DNA from: Agrococcus sp. ARC_14
Lineage (GTDB): Bacteria > Actinomycetota > Actinomycetes > Actinomycetales > Microbacteriaceae
Assembly (NCBI RefSeq): GCF_022436485.1
Contig: NZ_JAKUDO010000002.1
Span: 310,001 to 374,000 of the forward strand
Direction: 5' to 3'
DNA: 64,000 nt
Under the pieces are notes generated by a model. That model had not been told where the DNA came from and did no database searches. It saw only the letters and a program-made list of their open reading frames with translations. Below, one piece after another: positions 45,778 to 55,339 of the stretch (position 1 is its first letter; every line of letters begins with the position of its first letter). The position numbers and the translations under genes are program-made.

Positions 45778-47562
45778 ATGGCTGAGACCACCAACAACGT
45801 GAGTCGGTCGAGGAAGCTCGGCCCCGAGGAGCGCGCGGCGGCGATCGCGTCGATGCGCGACCGCGAGGTCGACGTGCTCGTGATCGGCGGCGGCATCGTC
45901 GGCGCGGGCGTGGCCCTCGACGCCGTCACCCGCGGCCTGCGCGTCGGCCTCATCGAGGCGCGCGACTTCGCATCCGGCACCTCGAGCCGCTCGTCGAAGC
46001 TCGTCCACGGCGGCATCCGCTACCTCGAGCAGATGAACTTCGAGCTCGTGCGTGAAGCGCTGATCGAGCGCGGCCTGCTGCTGCAGCGGCTCGCACCGCA
46101 CCTGGTGAAGCCGGTGCAGTTCCTCTACCCGCTCGAGAAGCCGATCATCGAGCGCGCCTACATCGGCGCAGGCATGGCGATGTACGACGCGTTCAGCTAC
46201 ACCGGCTTCATGAAGCCCGGCGTGCCGCTGCACCGCCACCTCTCGAAGAAGCGCCTCCAGAAGGAGATCCCCTCCCTCGACACCGACAAGGTGATCGGCG
46301 GATTGGCGTACTACGACGCGCAGATGGATGACGCGCGCTACGTCGCCACGGTCGCGCGCACCGCATCCTTCTACGGCGCCCACGTCGCCAGCCGTGTGCG
46401 CGCGGAGGGCTTCCTCAAGGTGGGCGAGCGCGTCGTCGGCGTGCAGGCGCACGACTACGAGACCGGCGAGCAGTTCGAGATCCGCGCGAAGCAGGTCGTG
46501 AACGCCACCGGCGTCTGGACGGGCGACACGCAGGCCATGGTCGGCGCTCGCGGCGAGATCAAGGTGCGTGCCTCGAAGGGCGTGCACCTCGTCATCCCGC
46601 GCGACCGATTCCACTCGACGATGGGCATGATCCTTCGCACCGAGAAGAGCGTGCTGTTCGTCATCCCGTGGGGCCGCCACTGGATCGTCGGCACCACCGA
46701 CACCGACTGGCAGCTCGACAAGGCGCACCCGGCCGCGACCGCCGCCGACATCGACTACATCCTCGACAACGTCAACCGGGTGCTCTCCACGAAGCTCACG
46801 CGCGCCGACGTCGAGGGCGTCTACGCAGGCCTGCGCCCGCTGCTGTCCGCGGGCGACGGTGGCTCGACCGCGAAGCTCTCGCGCGAACACCACGTCGGCC
46901 ACACGGTGCCAGGCCTCGTGATCATCGCGGGCGGCAAGTTCACCACCTACCGCGTGATGGCGAAGGATGCGATCGACGAGGTCGCGACCTCGATCGACGG
47001 CAAGGTGCCCGAGTCGTGCACCGCCGACATCCCGCTGCTGGGCGCGGAGGGCTACAAGGCCGCCTGGAACAAGCGGGCCAAGATCGCTCGCGCGTTCGGT
47101 CTGCACAAGCACCGCGTCGAGCACCTGCTGAACCGCTACGGCGTGCTCACCGACGAGCTGCTCGACATGATCCGCAAGGACGAGTCGCTCGCCGAGCCGC
47201 TGCCCGGCGCCGACGACTACATCGGCGCAGAGGTGCGCTACGCCTGCACCCACGAGGGTGCGCTGCACCTCGACGACGTGCTCGCCCGTCGCACCCGCAT
47301 CTCGATCGAGGCCTGGGATCGCGGCGTCGCGGCAGCTCCGGTCGCCGCGAGGATCATGGCGGATGCGCTCGGTTGGGACGACGCTCGGGTCGAGCAGGAG
47401 GTCAACACCTACAACAAGCGCGTCGCCGCCGAGCTGCAGAGCCAGGAGCTGCCCGACGACGAGTCGGCCGACCGCGCACGCCTCGAGGCGCCCGACATCG
47501 TGCCGCTGAGCGCGCTGCCGACGGCAGACACGGTGAGGACGCGGCCGGAGCCGGCGGCCTGA
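45778..47562 (+). CDS. glpD: Glycerol-3-phosphate dehydrogenase (FAD-dependent)
   Basis: Membrane-associated oxidation of glycerol-3-phosphate to dihydroxyacetone phosphate, feeding electrons to the quinone pool. The 594 residues have the FAD-binding VLVIGGGIVGAGVALDAV (about residue 35), SSRSSKLVHGGIRYLEQ, GRHWIVGTTDTDW and the C-terminal DUF/GlpO-type helical domain (about 430-560). AAGGAGG lies 5 nt before ATG, a strong ribosome site. The gene follows guaB3 by 38 bp. Confidence 0.95.
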   Translation: MAETTNNVSRSRKLGPEERAAAIASMRDREVDVLVIGGGIVGAGVALDAVTRGLRVGLIEARDFASGTSSRSSKLVHGGIRYLEQMNFELVREALIERGLLLQRLAPHLVKPVQFLYPLEKPIIERAYIGAGMAMYDAFSYTGFMKPGVPLHRHLSKKRLQKEIPSLDTDKVIGGLAYYDAQMDDARYVATVARTASFYGAHVASRVRAEGFLKVGERVVGVQAHDYETGEQFEIRAKQVVNATGVWTGDTQAMVGARGEIKVRASKGVHLVIPRDRFHSTMGMILRTEKSVLFVIPWGRHWIVGTTDTDWQLDKAHPAATAADIDYILDNVNRVLSTKLTRADVEGVYAGLRPLLSAGDGGSTAKLSREHHVGHTVPGLVIIAGGKFTTYRVMAKDAIDEVATSIDGKVPESCTADIPLLGAEGYKAAWNKRAKIARAFGLHKHRVEHLLNRYGVLTDELLDMIRKDESLAEPLPGADDYIGAEVRYACTHEGALHLDDVLARRTRISIEAWDRGVAAAPVAARIMADALGWDDARVEQEVNTYNKRVAAELQSQELPDDESADRARLEAPDIVPLSALPTADTVRTRPEPAA

Positions 47563-47586
47563 GCGGAGCGACCGCGCTCCACGTTC

Positions 47587-47686
47587 GTCGAGGAGCGGTC
47601 GCGCCCACGCTCGTCGGCCGCAGGCCGCGTATCGAGACGCCACGGATCGTCTCGATACGGCACCTTCGGTGCCTGCTCGACGAGCG
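47587..47686. repeat. Interspersed palindromic repeat, family 2, copy 1
   Basis: Contains the stem CGTATCGAGAC (47628-47638) / GTCTCGATACG (47649-47659), a second stem GGCACC-TTC-GGTGCC (47659-47673) and the palindrome GCTCGACGAGC (47675-47685). The same arrangement occurs at 61579-61659. Such elements are spread through Microbacteriaceae intergenic regions. Here it lies between glpD and the SURF1 gene and may act as terminator. Confidence 0.75.
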
Positions 47687-47706
47687 AAGGTGCGCCCGGG
47701 CGCCGA

Positions 47707-47712
47707 TAGACT
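47707..47712 (+). promoter_or_regulatory. -10 box upstream of the SURF1 gene
   Basis: TAGACT lies 10 nt before ATG 47723. A very short leader with no Shine-Dalgarno sequence is expected. Confidence 0.4.
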
Positions 47713-47722
47713 GCAGGCGCCC

Positions 47723-48550
47723 ATGAGCACCCCCCTCCCCACCTTCAAGCAGGTCGCCACGCGCCCGAAGTGGATCGCCGTGCTCGCGCTCTGCCTGCTC
47801 GTCGCCGCGGTCTTCGCGGTGCTCGGACAATGGCAGATCGAGCGTGCTGTCGAGCAGGGCCAGAGCGACGAGCGCGACACCGAGACGGCCGTGCCGCTCG
47901 AGACCGTCGCCCAGCCGACCTCGACCCTGACGACCGAGGCGGGCGGTCGCATGGTCTCCTTCAGCGGCACCTGGGTGCCCGAGGACTTCGACACGCTCGC
48001 CGGCCGCTCGCAGGAGGGGCGGACCGGCACGTGGGTCATCGGCCGGCTGCTCGTCGCGCCGCCCGGCAGCGAGTCCGCTGGGCCGGTGTCGCTGCCTGTC
48101 GCGCTGTCGTGGTTCGCCGAGGCCGCCGCTGCCGAGCGGCTCGTCGCCGAGCTCGCCACGTCGGATGCCGAGGTCGACCTGGTCGGGAGGCTGATGCCCA
48201 CCGAGGCGCCCACCCAGGGCGACATCCAGACCGGCGCGACCGAGGCGATGTCGGTCGCTGCGCTCATCAACGAGTGGCAGGACTACAACGGCCTGGTCTA
48301 CGGGTCGTACGCCATCCTCGATCAGCCGTCGGCAGCCGCATCCGGCGCCCTGGTCGATGGGGCGGAGCCGATCGTGTCGATGCGGCCCGTCACCGACACG
48401 CAGCTCAACTGGCTCAACGTCTTCTACGCGATCGAGTGGGTCGCGTTCATGCTGTTCGCCTTCTACCTCTGGTACCGGCTCGTGAAGGATGCGCTCGAGC
48501 GCGAGGTCGAGGCGATCGAGGACGCCGAGGCGGCCGCGGACCGTCGATAG
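47723..48550 (+). CDS. SURF1-family cytochrome oxidase assembly protein
   Basis: A 275-residue membrane protein with one helix near each end (about residues 15-37 and 233-255) and a large outward domain between, the SURF1 topology. VLGQWQIERAVEQG after the first helix matches the family GxWQxxR motif, and LNWLNVFYAIEWVAFMLFAF is the C-terminal helix. SURF1 helps insert haem a into cytochrome c oxidase. It is followed by the DUF3817 gene, usual in this family. Confidence 0.85.
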   Translation: MSTPLPTFKQVATRPKWIAVLALCLLVAAVFAVLGQWQIERAVEQGQSDERDTETAVPLETVAQPTSTLTTEAGGRMVSFSGTWVPEDFDTLAGRSQEGRTGTWVIGRLLVAPPGSESAGPVSLPVALSWFAEAAAAERLVAELATSDAEVDLVGRLMPTEAPTQGDIQTGATEAMSVAALINEWQDYNGLVYGSYAILDQPSAAASGALVDGAEPIVSMRPVTDTQLNWLNVFYAIEWVAFMLFAFYLWYRLVKDALEREVEAIEDAEAAADRR

Positions 48551-48553
48551 ACT
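48548..48553 (+). promoter_or_regulatory. -10 box of a leaderless DUF3817 promoter
   Basis: TAGACT overlaps the SURF1 stop and ends 7 nt before the GTG start at 48561, so transcription should begin at the start codon. Confidence 0.45.
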
Positions 48554-48560
48554 GGATGCC

Positions 48561-49099
48561 GTGCCACGCCCCATCGAACAGCTGCCTCAGATCCGCTCGG
48601 CGATCCCGTTCTACCGCGTCATGTCGTGGGTGACGGGAGCCTTCCTGCTGCTGCTGGTCGCTGAGATGGTGCTGAAGTACTCGCCCACGCATGTCGAGGT
48701 CTTCGCGTTCGGCTCGAGCGGCCCGCTCTCGCTCGAGGCGGTCGTCCCCGGCGTCGGCTGCCAGTGGTTCTCGCTCTTCGTGCCCGGCGGCATGGGCTGC
48801 GAGATCGCCTCCCTCGGCGACGGCTTCAACATCTCGCTCGCGATCCTGATCGTGCACGGCTGGATCTACGTCGTCTACCTGTTCGCCAGCTTCCGGCTCT
48901 GGAGCCTGCTCCGCTGGCCCTTCAAGCGCCTGCTCGCCATGGCGCTCGGCGGCGTCGTGCCCTTCCTCTCCTTCTTCGTCGAGCGCCCGATGCACCGCAT
49001 CGCCGTCGCCGACCTCACACGACTGGAGGCCGAGAAGGCCGCCAGGTCCTCGGCCACGCAGGTCGACGCATCCGCCACCGCATCGCCCAGGGAGTCCTG

Positions 49100-49100
<1 letters not shown>
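48561..49100 (+). CDS. DUF3817 membrane protein
   Basis: A 179-residue membrane protein. Residues about 20-125 hold three helices with [20 protein letters not shown] and [14 protein letters not shown], and [13 protein letters not shown] closes the domain; all are DUF3817 hallmarks. A large loop between the first two helices carries two Cys (VGCQWF, GMGCEI) that might form a disulphide. Function unknown. GTG 48561 is chosen for the -10 spacing. The gene overlaps guaA (TGATG). Confidence 0.8.
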
Positions 49101-50671
<1,571 letters not shown>

Positions 50672-50680
50672 CGGTGTAGC

Positions 50681-50791
50681 GCGCTGGTCGCGTGCGTCGC
50701 TCCTCAGCTCAAACAATGACGAAGTCCGGATGCCGCAAGGGCATCCGGACTTCGTCATAACTCGACACCCCGCGACGCACGCGACCAGCGC
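50681..50791. repeat. Nested inverted-repeat element after guaA
   Basis: The outer arms are a perfect 20-bp inverted repeat: GCGCTGGTCGCGTGCGTCGC (50681-50700) and its complement at 50772-50791. Inside lies a perfect 19-bp stem from ATGACGAAG to GGATGCC and back (50716-50758) around a 5-nt GCAAG loop. It starts 10 bp after the guaA stop and may terminate transcription, but two nested stems exceed what termination needs. Confidence 0.85.
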
Positions 50792-50842
50792 TCGCGGGGT
50801 GGGGCGAGGCGGATGGCGGCGGGCACGCGAGAGGATGGCGGC

Positions 50843-51511
50843 ATGACGGGGGAGCGGGGGCCGGAGTACGCGGCCCGCGCAGCGGCACTGTGGATGCTGC
50901 TCATCGGGTTCGCCGGCGCCCTGCTCACCGGGCTCTCTGCCGCGCGCTGGTTGCAGGGCTCGCTGCGCTTCGGCTGCACGGTCGCGGCGACCGGCGGCGG
51001 CCGTGCGGCGTGGACCTGCTCCGACGGGATGGCGCTGCTGGTGCCCGCGATCGCGACCGTCGTGCTCGGCGCGTTCGCGATGGCTGGCGCGCTCCTGGTC
51101 GTCACCGCGAGCTGGCAGCGTCCGAGCGCGCACGCCGGGCTGCTCGCCACCGCGGGGCCGCTTGCCGTCATGCCCGCCCTCGTGCTGTGTGCGGCCCTGT
51201 GGTGGGACGCATCCGTCGCCGACGCCGAAGGCGTGCTCGCAGGCGAGGGCCGAGTCGCGCTCTGGGCCGAGCACGCGCTGCCCGCCGCGATCACGATGGC
51301 CGTCGCAGGGGTCGCGGCAGCGGCGGGGCTGCGGATGCGCGCCCGCGGCCTGGCGGGCAGGCTCGCCGGCGCGCTGGTGGTGCTGGCGCTCGCGCTGCTG
51401 CTGGTCGCAGCGGTGCTCTCGAGCCTCGGCACGCTCTCGACCGGGCTCATCGCAGCAGGCGTCATCGGCGCTGCCTGGTACCTCGCGGCGGCGGCTCCGA
51501 GAACGCGCTGA
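50843..51511 (+). CDS. Membrane protein of unknown function
   Basis: A 222-residue hydrophobic protein with about five helices (near 15-37, 68-95, 105-123, 145-168 and 175-212). One outward loop has two Cys (FGCTV, WTCSDG) that could form a disulphide. I recognise no family. ATG 50843 is chosen (GAGAGG about 8 nt upstream); the in-frame ATG at 50813 would add 10 residues. It lies between the guaA repeat element and the ECF promoter. Confidence 0.55.
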   Translation: MTGERGPEYAARAAALWMLLIGFAGALLTGLSAARWLQGSLRFGCTVAATGGGRAAWTCSDGMALLVPAIATVVLGAFAMAGALLVVTASWQRPSAHAGLLATAGPLAVMPALVLCAALWWDASVADAEGVLAGEGRVALWAEHALPAAITMAVAGVAAAAGLRMRARGLAGRLAGALVVLALALLLVAAVLSSLGTLSTGLIAAGVIGAAWYLAAAAPRTR

Positions 51512-51551
51512 AGCGAGCCTCGGAGAAGTTCTCGAGAAAAGTCTGCCGCGA

Positions 51552-51580
51552 TGTCGATCGAGGGGATTCCCGATCGACGT
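51552..51580 (+). promoter_or_regulatory. ECF42-type promoter of the DGPF gene
   Basis: TGTCGA at 51552-51557, a 17-nt spacer and CGACGT at 51575-51580 match the TGTCGA...CGA(C) type promoter described for ECF42 sigma factors, which are encoded beside DGPF genes as here. Inference: the sigma factor at 52-53 kb transcribes this operon. Confidence 0.6.
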
Positions 51581-51629
51581 CTTGAGTGAGAGGGTCGAGC
51601 AGCGGCCCCCGCACACAAGGAGTCAGATC

Positions 51630-52079
51630 ATGCAGTACATGCTCATCATGCGCTCGAACGACGAGGCAGTCGCGGCGTACCAGGAGATCCCCTTCGAGCA
51701 GATCATCGAGGCGATGGGGAAGTACAACGAGTCGCTGATGGAGGCCGGCGTGCTCATCGCAGGCGAGGGCCTGAGCGATGCGAGCGAGGGCTTCGTCGTC
51801 GACTTCACGGCCGACCCGCCGCTCGTCACCGACGGCCCCTACGGCGAGACCAAGGAGCTCTTCAACGGCTTCTGGATCCTCGAGGTCGCCTCGAAGGAGG
51901 AGGCCGCAGAGTGGGCGAAGCGCTGCCCGCTCGGCCCCGGGGCCCAGCTCGAGGTGCGCCGCGTGACCGGGCCGGAGGACTTCCCGGCCGACAACGAATG
52001 GGTGCAGAAGGAAGAGGGCTGGCGCGAGGAGCAGGCGGCCAAGCAGGCCGCGAAGGCACCGGGCGGCAGCGCTGGCTGA
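51630..52079 (+). CDS. YCII-related (DGPF domain) protein
   Basis: A 149-residue YciI-like protein of the DGPF group. The N-terminus MQYMLIMRSNDEAVAAYQE and the motif VTDGPYGETKELFNGFWILE are typical. A charged C-terminal tail of about 25 residues is extra. DGPF proteins are conserved neighbours of ECF42 sigma factors; their biochemical role is unknown to me. AAGGAG lies 8 nt before ATG. Confidence 0.88.
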   Translation: MQYMLIMRSNDEAVAAYQEIPFEQIIEAMGKYNESLMEAGVLIAGEGLSDASEGFVVDFTADPPLVTDGPYGETKELFNGFWILEVASKEEAAEWAKRCPLGPGAQLEVRRVTGPEDFPADNEWVQKEEGWREEQAAKQAAKAPGGSAG

Positions 52080-53373
52080 GGCAGCGGGCGACGAGACGGC
52101 GCGCCGAGCGGAGGAATCCGCCCGGCGCGCCGTCGTCGCCGTCTGGCGCATCGAGTCTGCACGCATCGTGGCGACGCTCACCCGCTACACCGGCGACTTC
52201 GCGCTCGCGGAGGACCTCGCACAGGATGCGTTGACGGATGCGTTGGCCCAGTGGCCGGCGCAGGGCGCGCCCCGCAACGGCGCGGCCTGGCTCACCTCGG
52301 TGGCCAAGCGCAAGGCGATCGACGGCTGGCGGCGGCAGGAGCGCTTCGCTGACCGAATCGAGGCGATGGGGCTCGACCTCGAGCGCGAGCAGCACCAGGC
52401 AGCGGATGCGGTGCCGTGGGATCCGGACGAGATCGACGACGATGTGCTGCGGCTCGTGTTCACCGCCTGCCACCCGGTGCTCAGCCAGCAGGCTCGCGTC
52501 GCGCTGACGCTGCGGGTCGTCGCGGGGCTCGAGACCGCAGAGATCGCCCGCGCCTTCCTGGCGCCGGTGGCGACGATCCAGCAGCGGATCGTGCGCGCCA
52601 AGCAGGCGCTCGCCGACGCGCAGGTGCCGTTCGAGACGCCGCCGCGCGCCGAGCGGCAGCAGCGGCTGAGCGCGGTGCTGGGCGTGCTCTACCTGATCTT
52701 CACCGAGGGGCACACGGCCACCGCGGGCGACGACTGGATGCGCCCGGGTCTCAGCCGCGAGGCCATCCGTCTCACGCGCGTCCTCGCCGCCCTGCAACCC
52801 GACGAGCCCGAGGTGCACGGCCTGCTCGCGCTGCTCGAGCTCACCGCCGCGCGATTCTCCGCGCGCGTCGACGCGCAGGGCGAGCCCGTGCTGCTCGCCG
52901 ACCAGGATCGCCGTCGCTGGGATCGTGCCGCGATCCGACGTGGCAAGGCATCGCTGGCGCGAGCGGCGTCGTTCGGTCGCGGCTTCGGCCCGTACGCCCT
53001 CCAGGCGGCGATCGCCGAGACGCATGCCGACGCATCCGACGTCGGCTCGACCGACTGGCTGCGCATCGTCGCGGCCTACGAGGGGCTCGAGCAGATCGCG
53101 TCCTCGCCGATCGTGACGCTGAACCGTGCGGTCGCGGTGTCGATGGCACCCGGGCCGAATGGCGGCCCCGCGGCCGCACTCGCGATCGTCGACGGCCTTG
53201 CGGGTGAGAAGGTGCTCGCGATCGGCCACCTGCTGCCTTCGGTGCGGGGCGAGCTGCTGGCGCGGCTCGGTCGCGACGAGGAGGCGAGCGCAGCCTTCAC
53301 CGAGGCCGCCGAGCGCACCGACAACGCGCGCGAGCGCGCCGTGCTGCTGGCCCGCGCCGCGGCCGGACGCTGA
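52072..53373 (+). CDS. ECF42-group RNA polymerase sigma factor
   Basis: An ECF sigma factor with a long C-terminal extension, the ECF42 layout: sigma-2 (LARYTGDFALAEDLAQDAL-like, seen as LTRYTGDFALAEDLAQDAL), sigma-4 (VALTLRVVAGLETAEIARAF) and a helical TPR-like region (about residues 205-420) with LLYLIFTEGHT-like GVLYLIFTEGHTATAG. The frame is open upstream of GTG 52168, and the upstream residues AVWRIESARIVATL belong to the conserved N-terminus of the group. No ATG, GTG or TTG occurs in that stretch; CTG 52072, overlapping the DGPF stop, is the only candidate, so the start is uncertain. No anti-sigma gene is present. Confidence 0.85.
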   Translation: MAEAAGDETARRAEESARRAVVAVWRIESARIVATLTRYTGDFALAEDLAQDALTDALAQWPAQGAPRNGAAWLTSVAKRKAIDGWRRQERFADRIEAMGLDLEREQHQAADAVPWDPDEIDDDVLRLVFTACHPVLSQQARVALTLRVVAGLETAEIARAFLAPVATIQQRIVRAKQALADAQVPFETPPRAERQQRLSAVLGVLYLIFTEGHTATAGDDWMRPGLSREAIRLTRVLAALQPDEPEVHGLLALLELTAARFSARVDAQGEPVLLADQDRRRWDRAAIRRGKASLARAASFGRGFGPYALQAAIAETHADASDVGSTDWLRIVAAYEGLEQIASSPIVTLNRAVAVSMAPGPNGGPAAALAIVDGLAGEKVLAIGHLLPSVRGELLARLGRDEEASAAFTEAAERTDNARERAVLLARAAAGR

Positions 53374-53385
53374 GCTCTGGACTCG

Positions 53386-53462
53386 CTCGGCAGATGTACG
53401 CCTGAGCGGTGGTCGGGCTGCACGCTGCGCGCGACTGCACGCTCAGGTGCACATATGCCGAG
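53386..53462. repeat. Imperfect inverted repeat between the sigma gene and sufS
   Basis: The 23 bp at 53386-53408, starting CTCGGCAGATGT, and the complement of 53440-53462, starting CTCGGCATATGT, agree at 20 positions, with a 31-nt loop. It may be a terminator of the sigma-factor operon or a regulator site upstream of sufS. Confidence 0.5.
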
Positions 53463-53522
53463 GTCGACCTCGCCGTGACGGCGGGTGACAAGCGCGCATA
53501 TGGGGGTGATCGGGAGGGCTAC

Positions 53523-53528
53523 TACCCT
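53523..53528 (+). promoter_or_regulatory. -10 box of a leaderless sufS promoter
   Basis: TACCCT lies 6 nt before the GTG start at 53535, with no ribosome-binding sequence between. The same TACCCT-N6-GTG arrangement occurs before the GDPD gene at 58024. Confidence 0.5.
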
Positions 53529-53534
53529 GGATGG

Positions 53535-54821
53535 GTGACGACCGCGACCCAGACCGCCCTGACCGAGGAGCGCATCCAGCAGCTGCGCGCTGACTTCCCG
53601 ATCCTGGCCGAACGTCCGGCGGACGTGCCGCTCGTCTATCTCGACTCCGGTGCCACGAGCCAGCAGCCCCGCCAGGTGCTCGAGGCCGAGTGGGCCTTCC
53701 GCACGCAGCGCAACGCCGCCGTGCACCGCGGCGCGCACACGCTCGCGGGGCTCGCGACCGACGACTACGAGCAGGCGCGCGTGTCGCTCGCCCGCTTCGT
53801 CGGCGCCCGGCCGACCGAGATCTCGTGGGCGATGAACGCCACCGACGCGCTCAACAGCGTCGCGCTCTCGCTCGCCGAGGCCAACCGGGCCGACAGCACC
53901 GACCCGAGCCTCAGCATCCGCGAGGGCGACGAGATCCTCATCACCGAGGCCGAGCACCACGCCAACCTGCTGCCCTGGCAGCGCCTCGCCGACGAGACCG
54001 GCGCGACGCTGCGCTGGGTGGAGGTCGACGACGACGGCGTGTGGACGGCGGATGCCGCGCTCGCGCTGATCACGGAGCGCACCAGGGTGGTCGCCCTCGC
54101 GCACATCTCGAACGTCACGGGGCTCATCGCGCCCGTCGAGCAGATCGTGGCCGCAGCGCATGCCGTCGGCGCGCTCGTGGTGCTCGACGCGTGCCAGTCC
54201 GTGCCGCATCGCCCGGTGGACCTCCGTGCGCTGGGCGTCGACGCCGCGGCGTTCTCGAGCCACAAGATGCTCGGCCCCGGCGGCATCGGCGTGCTCTACC
54301 TGGCAGAGGCGCTGGGCGAGGCGCTCCCGCCTGCCCGCGTCGGCGGCTCCATGATCACGACCGTCACGATGACCGAGCGGGAGTTCCTGCCCCCGCCGCA
54401 GAAGTTCGAGGCAGGCACGCAGCCGGTCGCCTCGATCGTCGGGCTCGCCGCCGCGGTCGACTACCTCGAGGCCGTCGGCATGCTGGCGATCTCGGCGCAC
54501 GAGCTCGCGCTCGGCGAGCGGCTCGCGGCCGGTGCGGCCTCGATCGACGGCATCCGCCTGGTCGGCCCGCCTCCCGGCGTCGAGCGCGCCGGCATCGCGA
54601 GCGTCATCGTCGACGGCGTGCACGCCCACGACGCCGGCCAGGTGCTCGATGCGCAGGGCATCGCCGCGCGGGTCGGGCACCACTGCGCGCAGCCGCTGCA
54701 CCGCCGCCTCGGCGTGGCCGCGACGACCCGCGCATCCGCCTACCTGTACACGACAGAGGCAGAGGTCGACCACTTCCTCGACGTGCTCTCGGGCGTGCGC
54801 GCCTACTTCGGGGCAGCCTGA
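53535..54821 (+). CDS. sufS: Cysteine desulfurase (SufS type)
   Basis: PLP enzyme that takes sulfur from cysteine for Fe-S clusters. The 428 residues have ITEAEHHANLLPWQ, the PLP Lys244 in FSSHKMLGPGGIGVLYL and the persulfide Cys384 in RVGHHCAQPLH. GTG 53535 is chosen for the -10 spacing and normal N-terminus. The next gene, sufU, overlaps it by one base. sufB, sufC and sufD are not here, although actinobacteria usually keep all in one operon. Confidence 0.92.
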   Translation: MTTATQTALTEERIQQLRADFPILAERPADVPLVYLDSGATSQQPRQVLEAEWAFRTQRNAAVHRGAHTLAGLATDDYEQARVSLARFVGARPTEISWAMNATDALNSVALSLAEANRADSTDPSLSIREGDEILITEAEHHANLLPWQRLADETGATLRWVEVDDDGVWTADAALALITERTRVVALAHISNVTGLIAPVEQIVAAAHAVGALVVLDACQSVPHRPVDLRALGVDAAAFSSHKMLGPGGIGVLYLAEALGEALPPARVGGSMITTVTMTEREFLPPPQKFEAGTQPVASIVGLAAAVDYLEAVGMLAISAHELALGERLAAGAASIDGIRLVGPPPGVERAGIASVIVDGVHAHDAGQVLDAQGIAARVGHHCAQPLHRRLGVAATTRASAYLYTTEAEVDHFLDVLSGVRAYFGAA

Positions 54822-55273
54822 TGGCCGATCCGCTGGCGGGGCTCTACCAGGAGCTCATCCTCGAGCACTCGAAGCGCCGTTCGGGCGAGGGGGAGATCGA
54901 GCCCTTCGACGCCGAGCGCTTCCTGCGCAACCCCACGTGCGGCGACGAGATCCGGCTGCGCGTGCGCCTGGACGTCACCGGTGACGAGGCACGCGTGGAT
55001 GCGCTGGGATGGGTCGGGCAGGGCTGCTCGATCTCGCAGGCCTCGGCGTCGGTGCTCGCGGAGGAGGCGCCGGGGCTCACCGTGGCCGAGGTGCGGGAGC
55101 GGATCGAGGCGCTGCGGGAGCTGCTGCGCTCGCGCGGCACGGTGGAGCCCGACGAGCAGCTGCTGGGCGACGCCGTCGCGTTCGCCGGCGTCGCGAAGTT
55201 CCCGATGCGGGTGAAGTGCGCGATGCTCGCCTGGGTGGCGCTCGAGGACGCGCTGGCGCAGCTCGACCGCTGA
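54821..55273 (+). CDS. sufU: Fe-S cluster assembly protein SufU
   Basis: A 150-residue IscU-fold protein that accepts sulfur from SufS. Its three zinc-binding/acceptor cysteines are at about residues 40 (RNPTCGDEI), 69 (GQGCSISQASAS) and 130 (RVKCAMLAW), all intact. The region between the second and third Cys has the SufU-type insertion. ATG 54821 shares its A with the sufS stop codon (TGATG), so the two are co-translated. Confidence 0.92.
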   Translation: MADPLAGLYQELILEHSKRRSGEGEIEPFDAERFLRNPTCGDEIRLRVRLDVTGDEARVDALGWVGQGCSISQASASVLAEEAPGLTVAEVRERIEALRELLRSRGTVEPDEQLLGDAVAFAGVAKFPMRVKCAMLAWVALEDALAQLDR

Positions 55274-55339
55274 GCGAGCCTGTCCGTTCGGGCATGCGCG
55301 ATGTGCTTCGCTATCAGACAGCAATGAAAGAGGTCTGAC

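Noticed and set aside
53481..53502. GTGACA / CATATG as a -35/-10 pair for sufS
   Set aside because: The spacing is wrong, and TACCCT at 53523 with the GTG 6 nt later is the simpler promoter.
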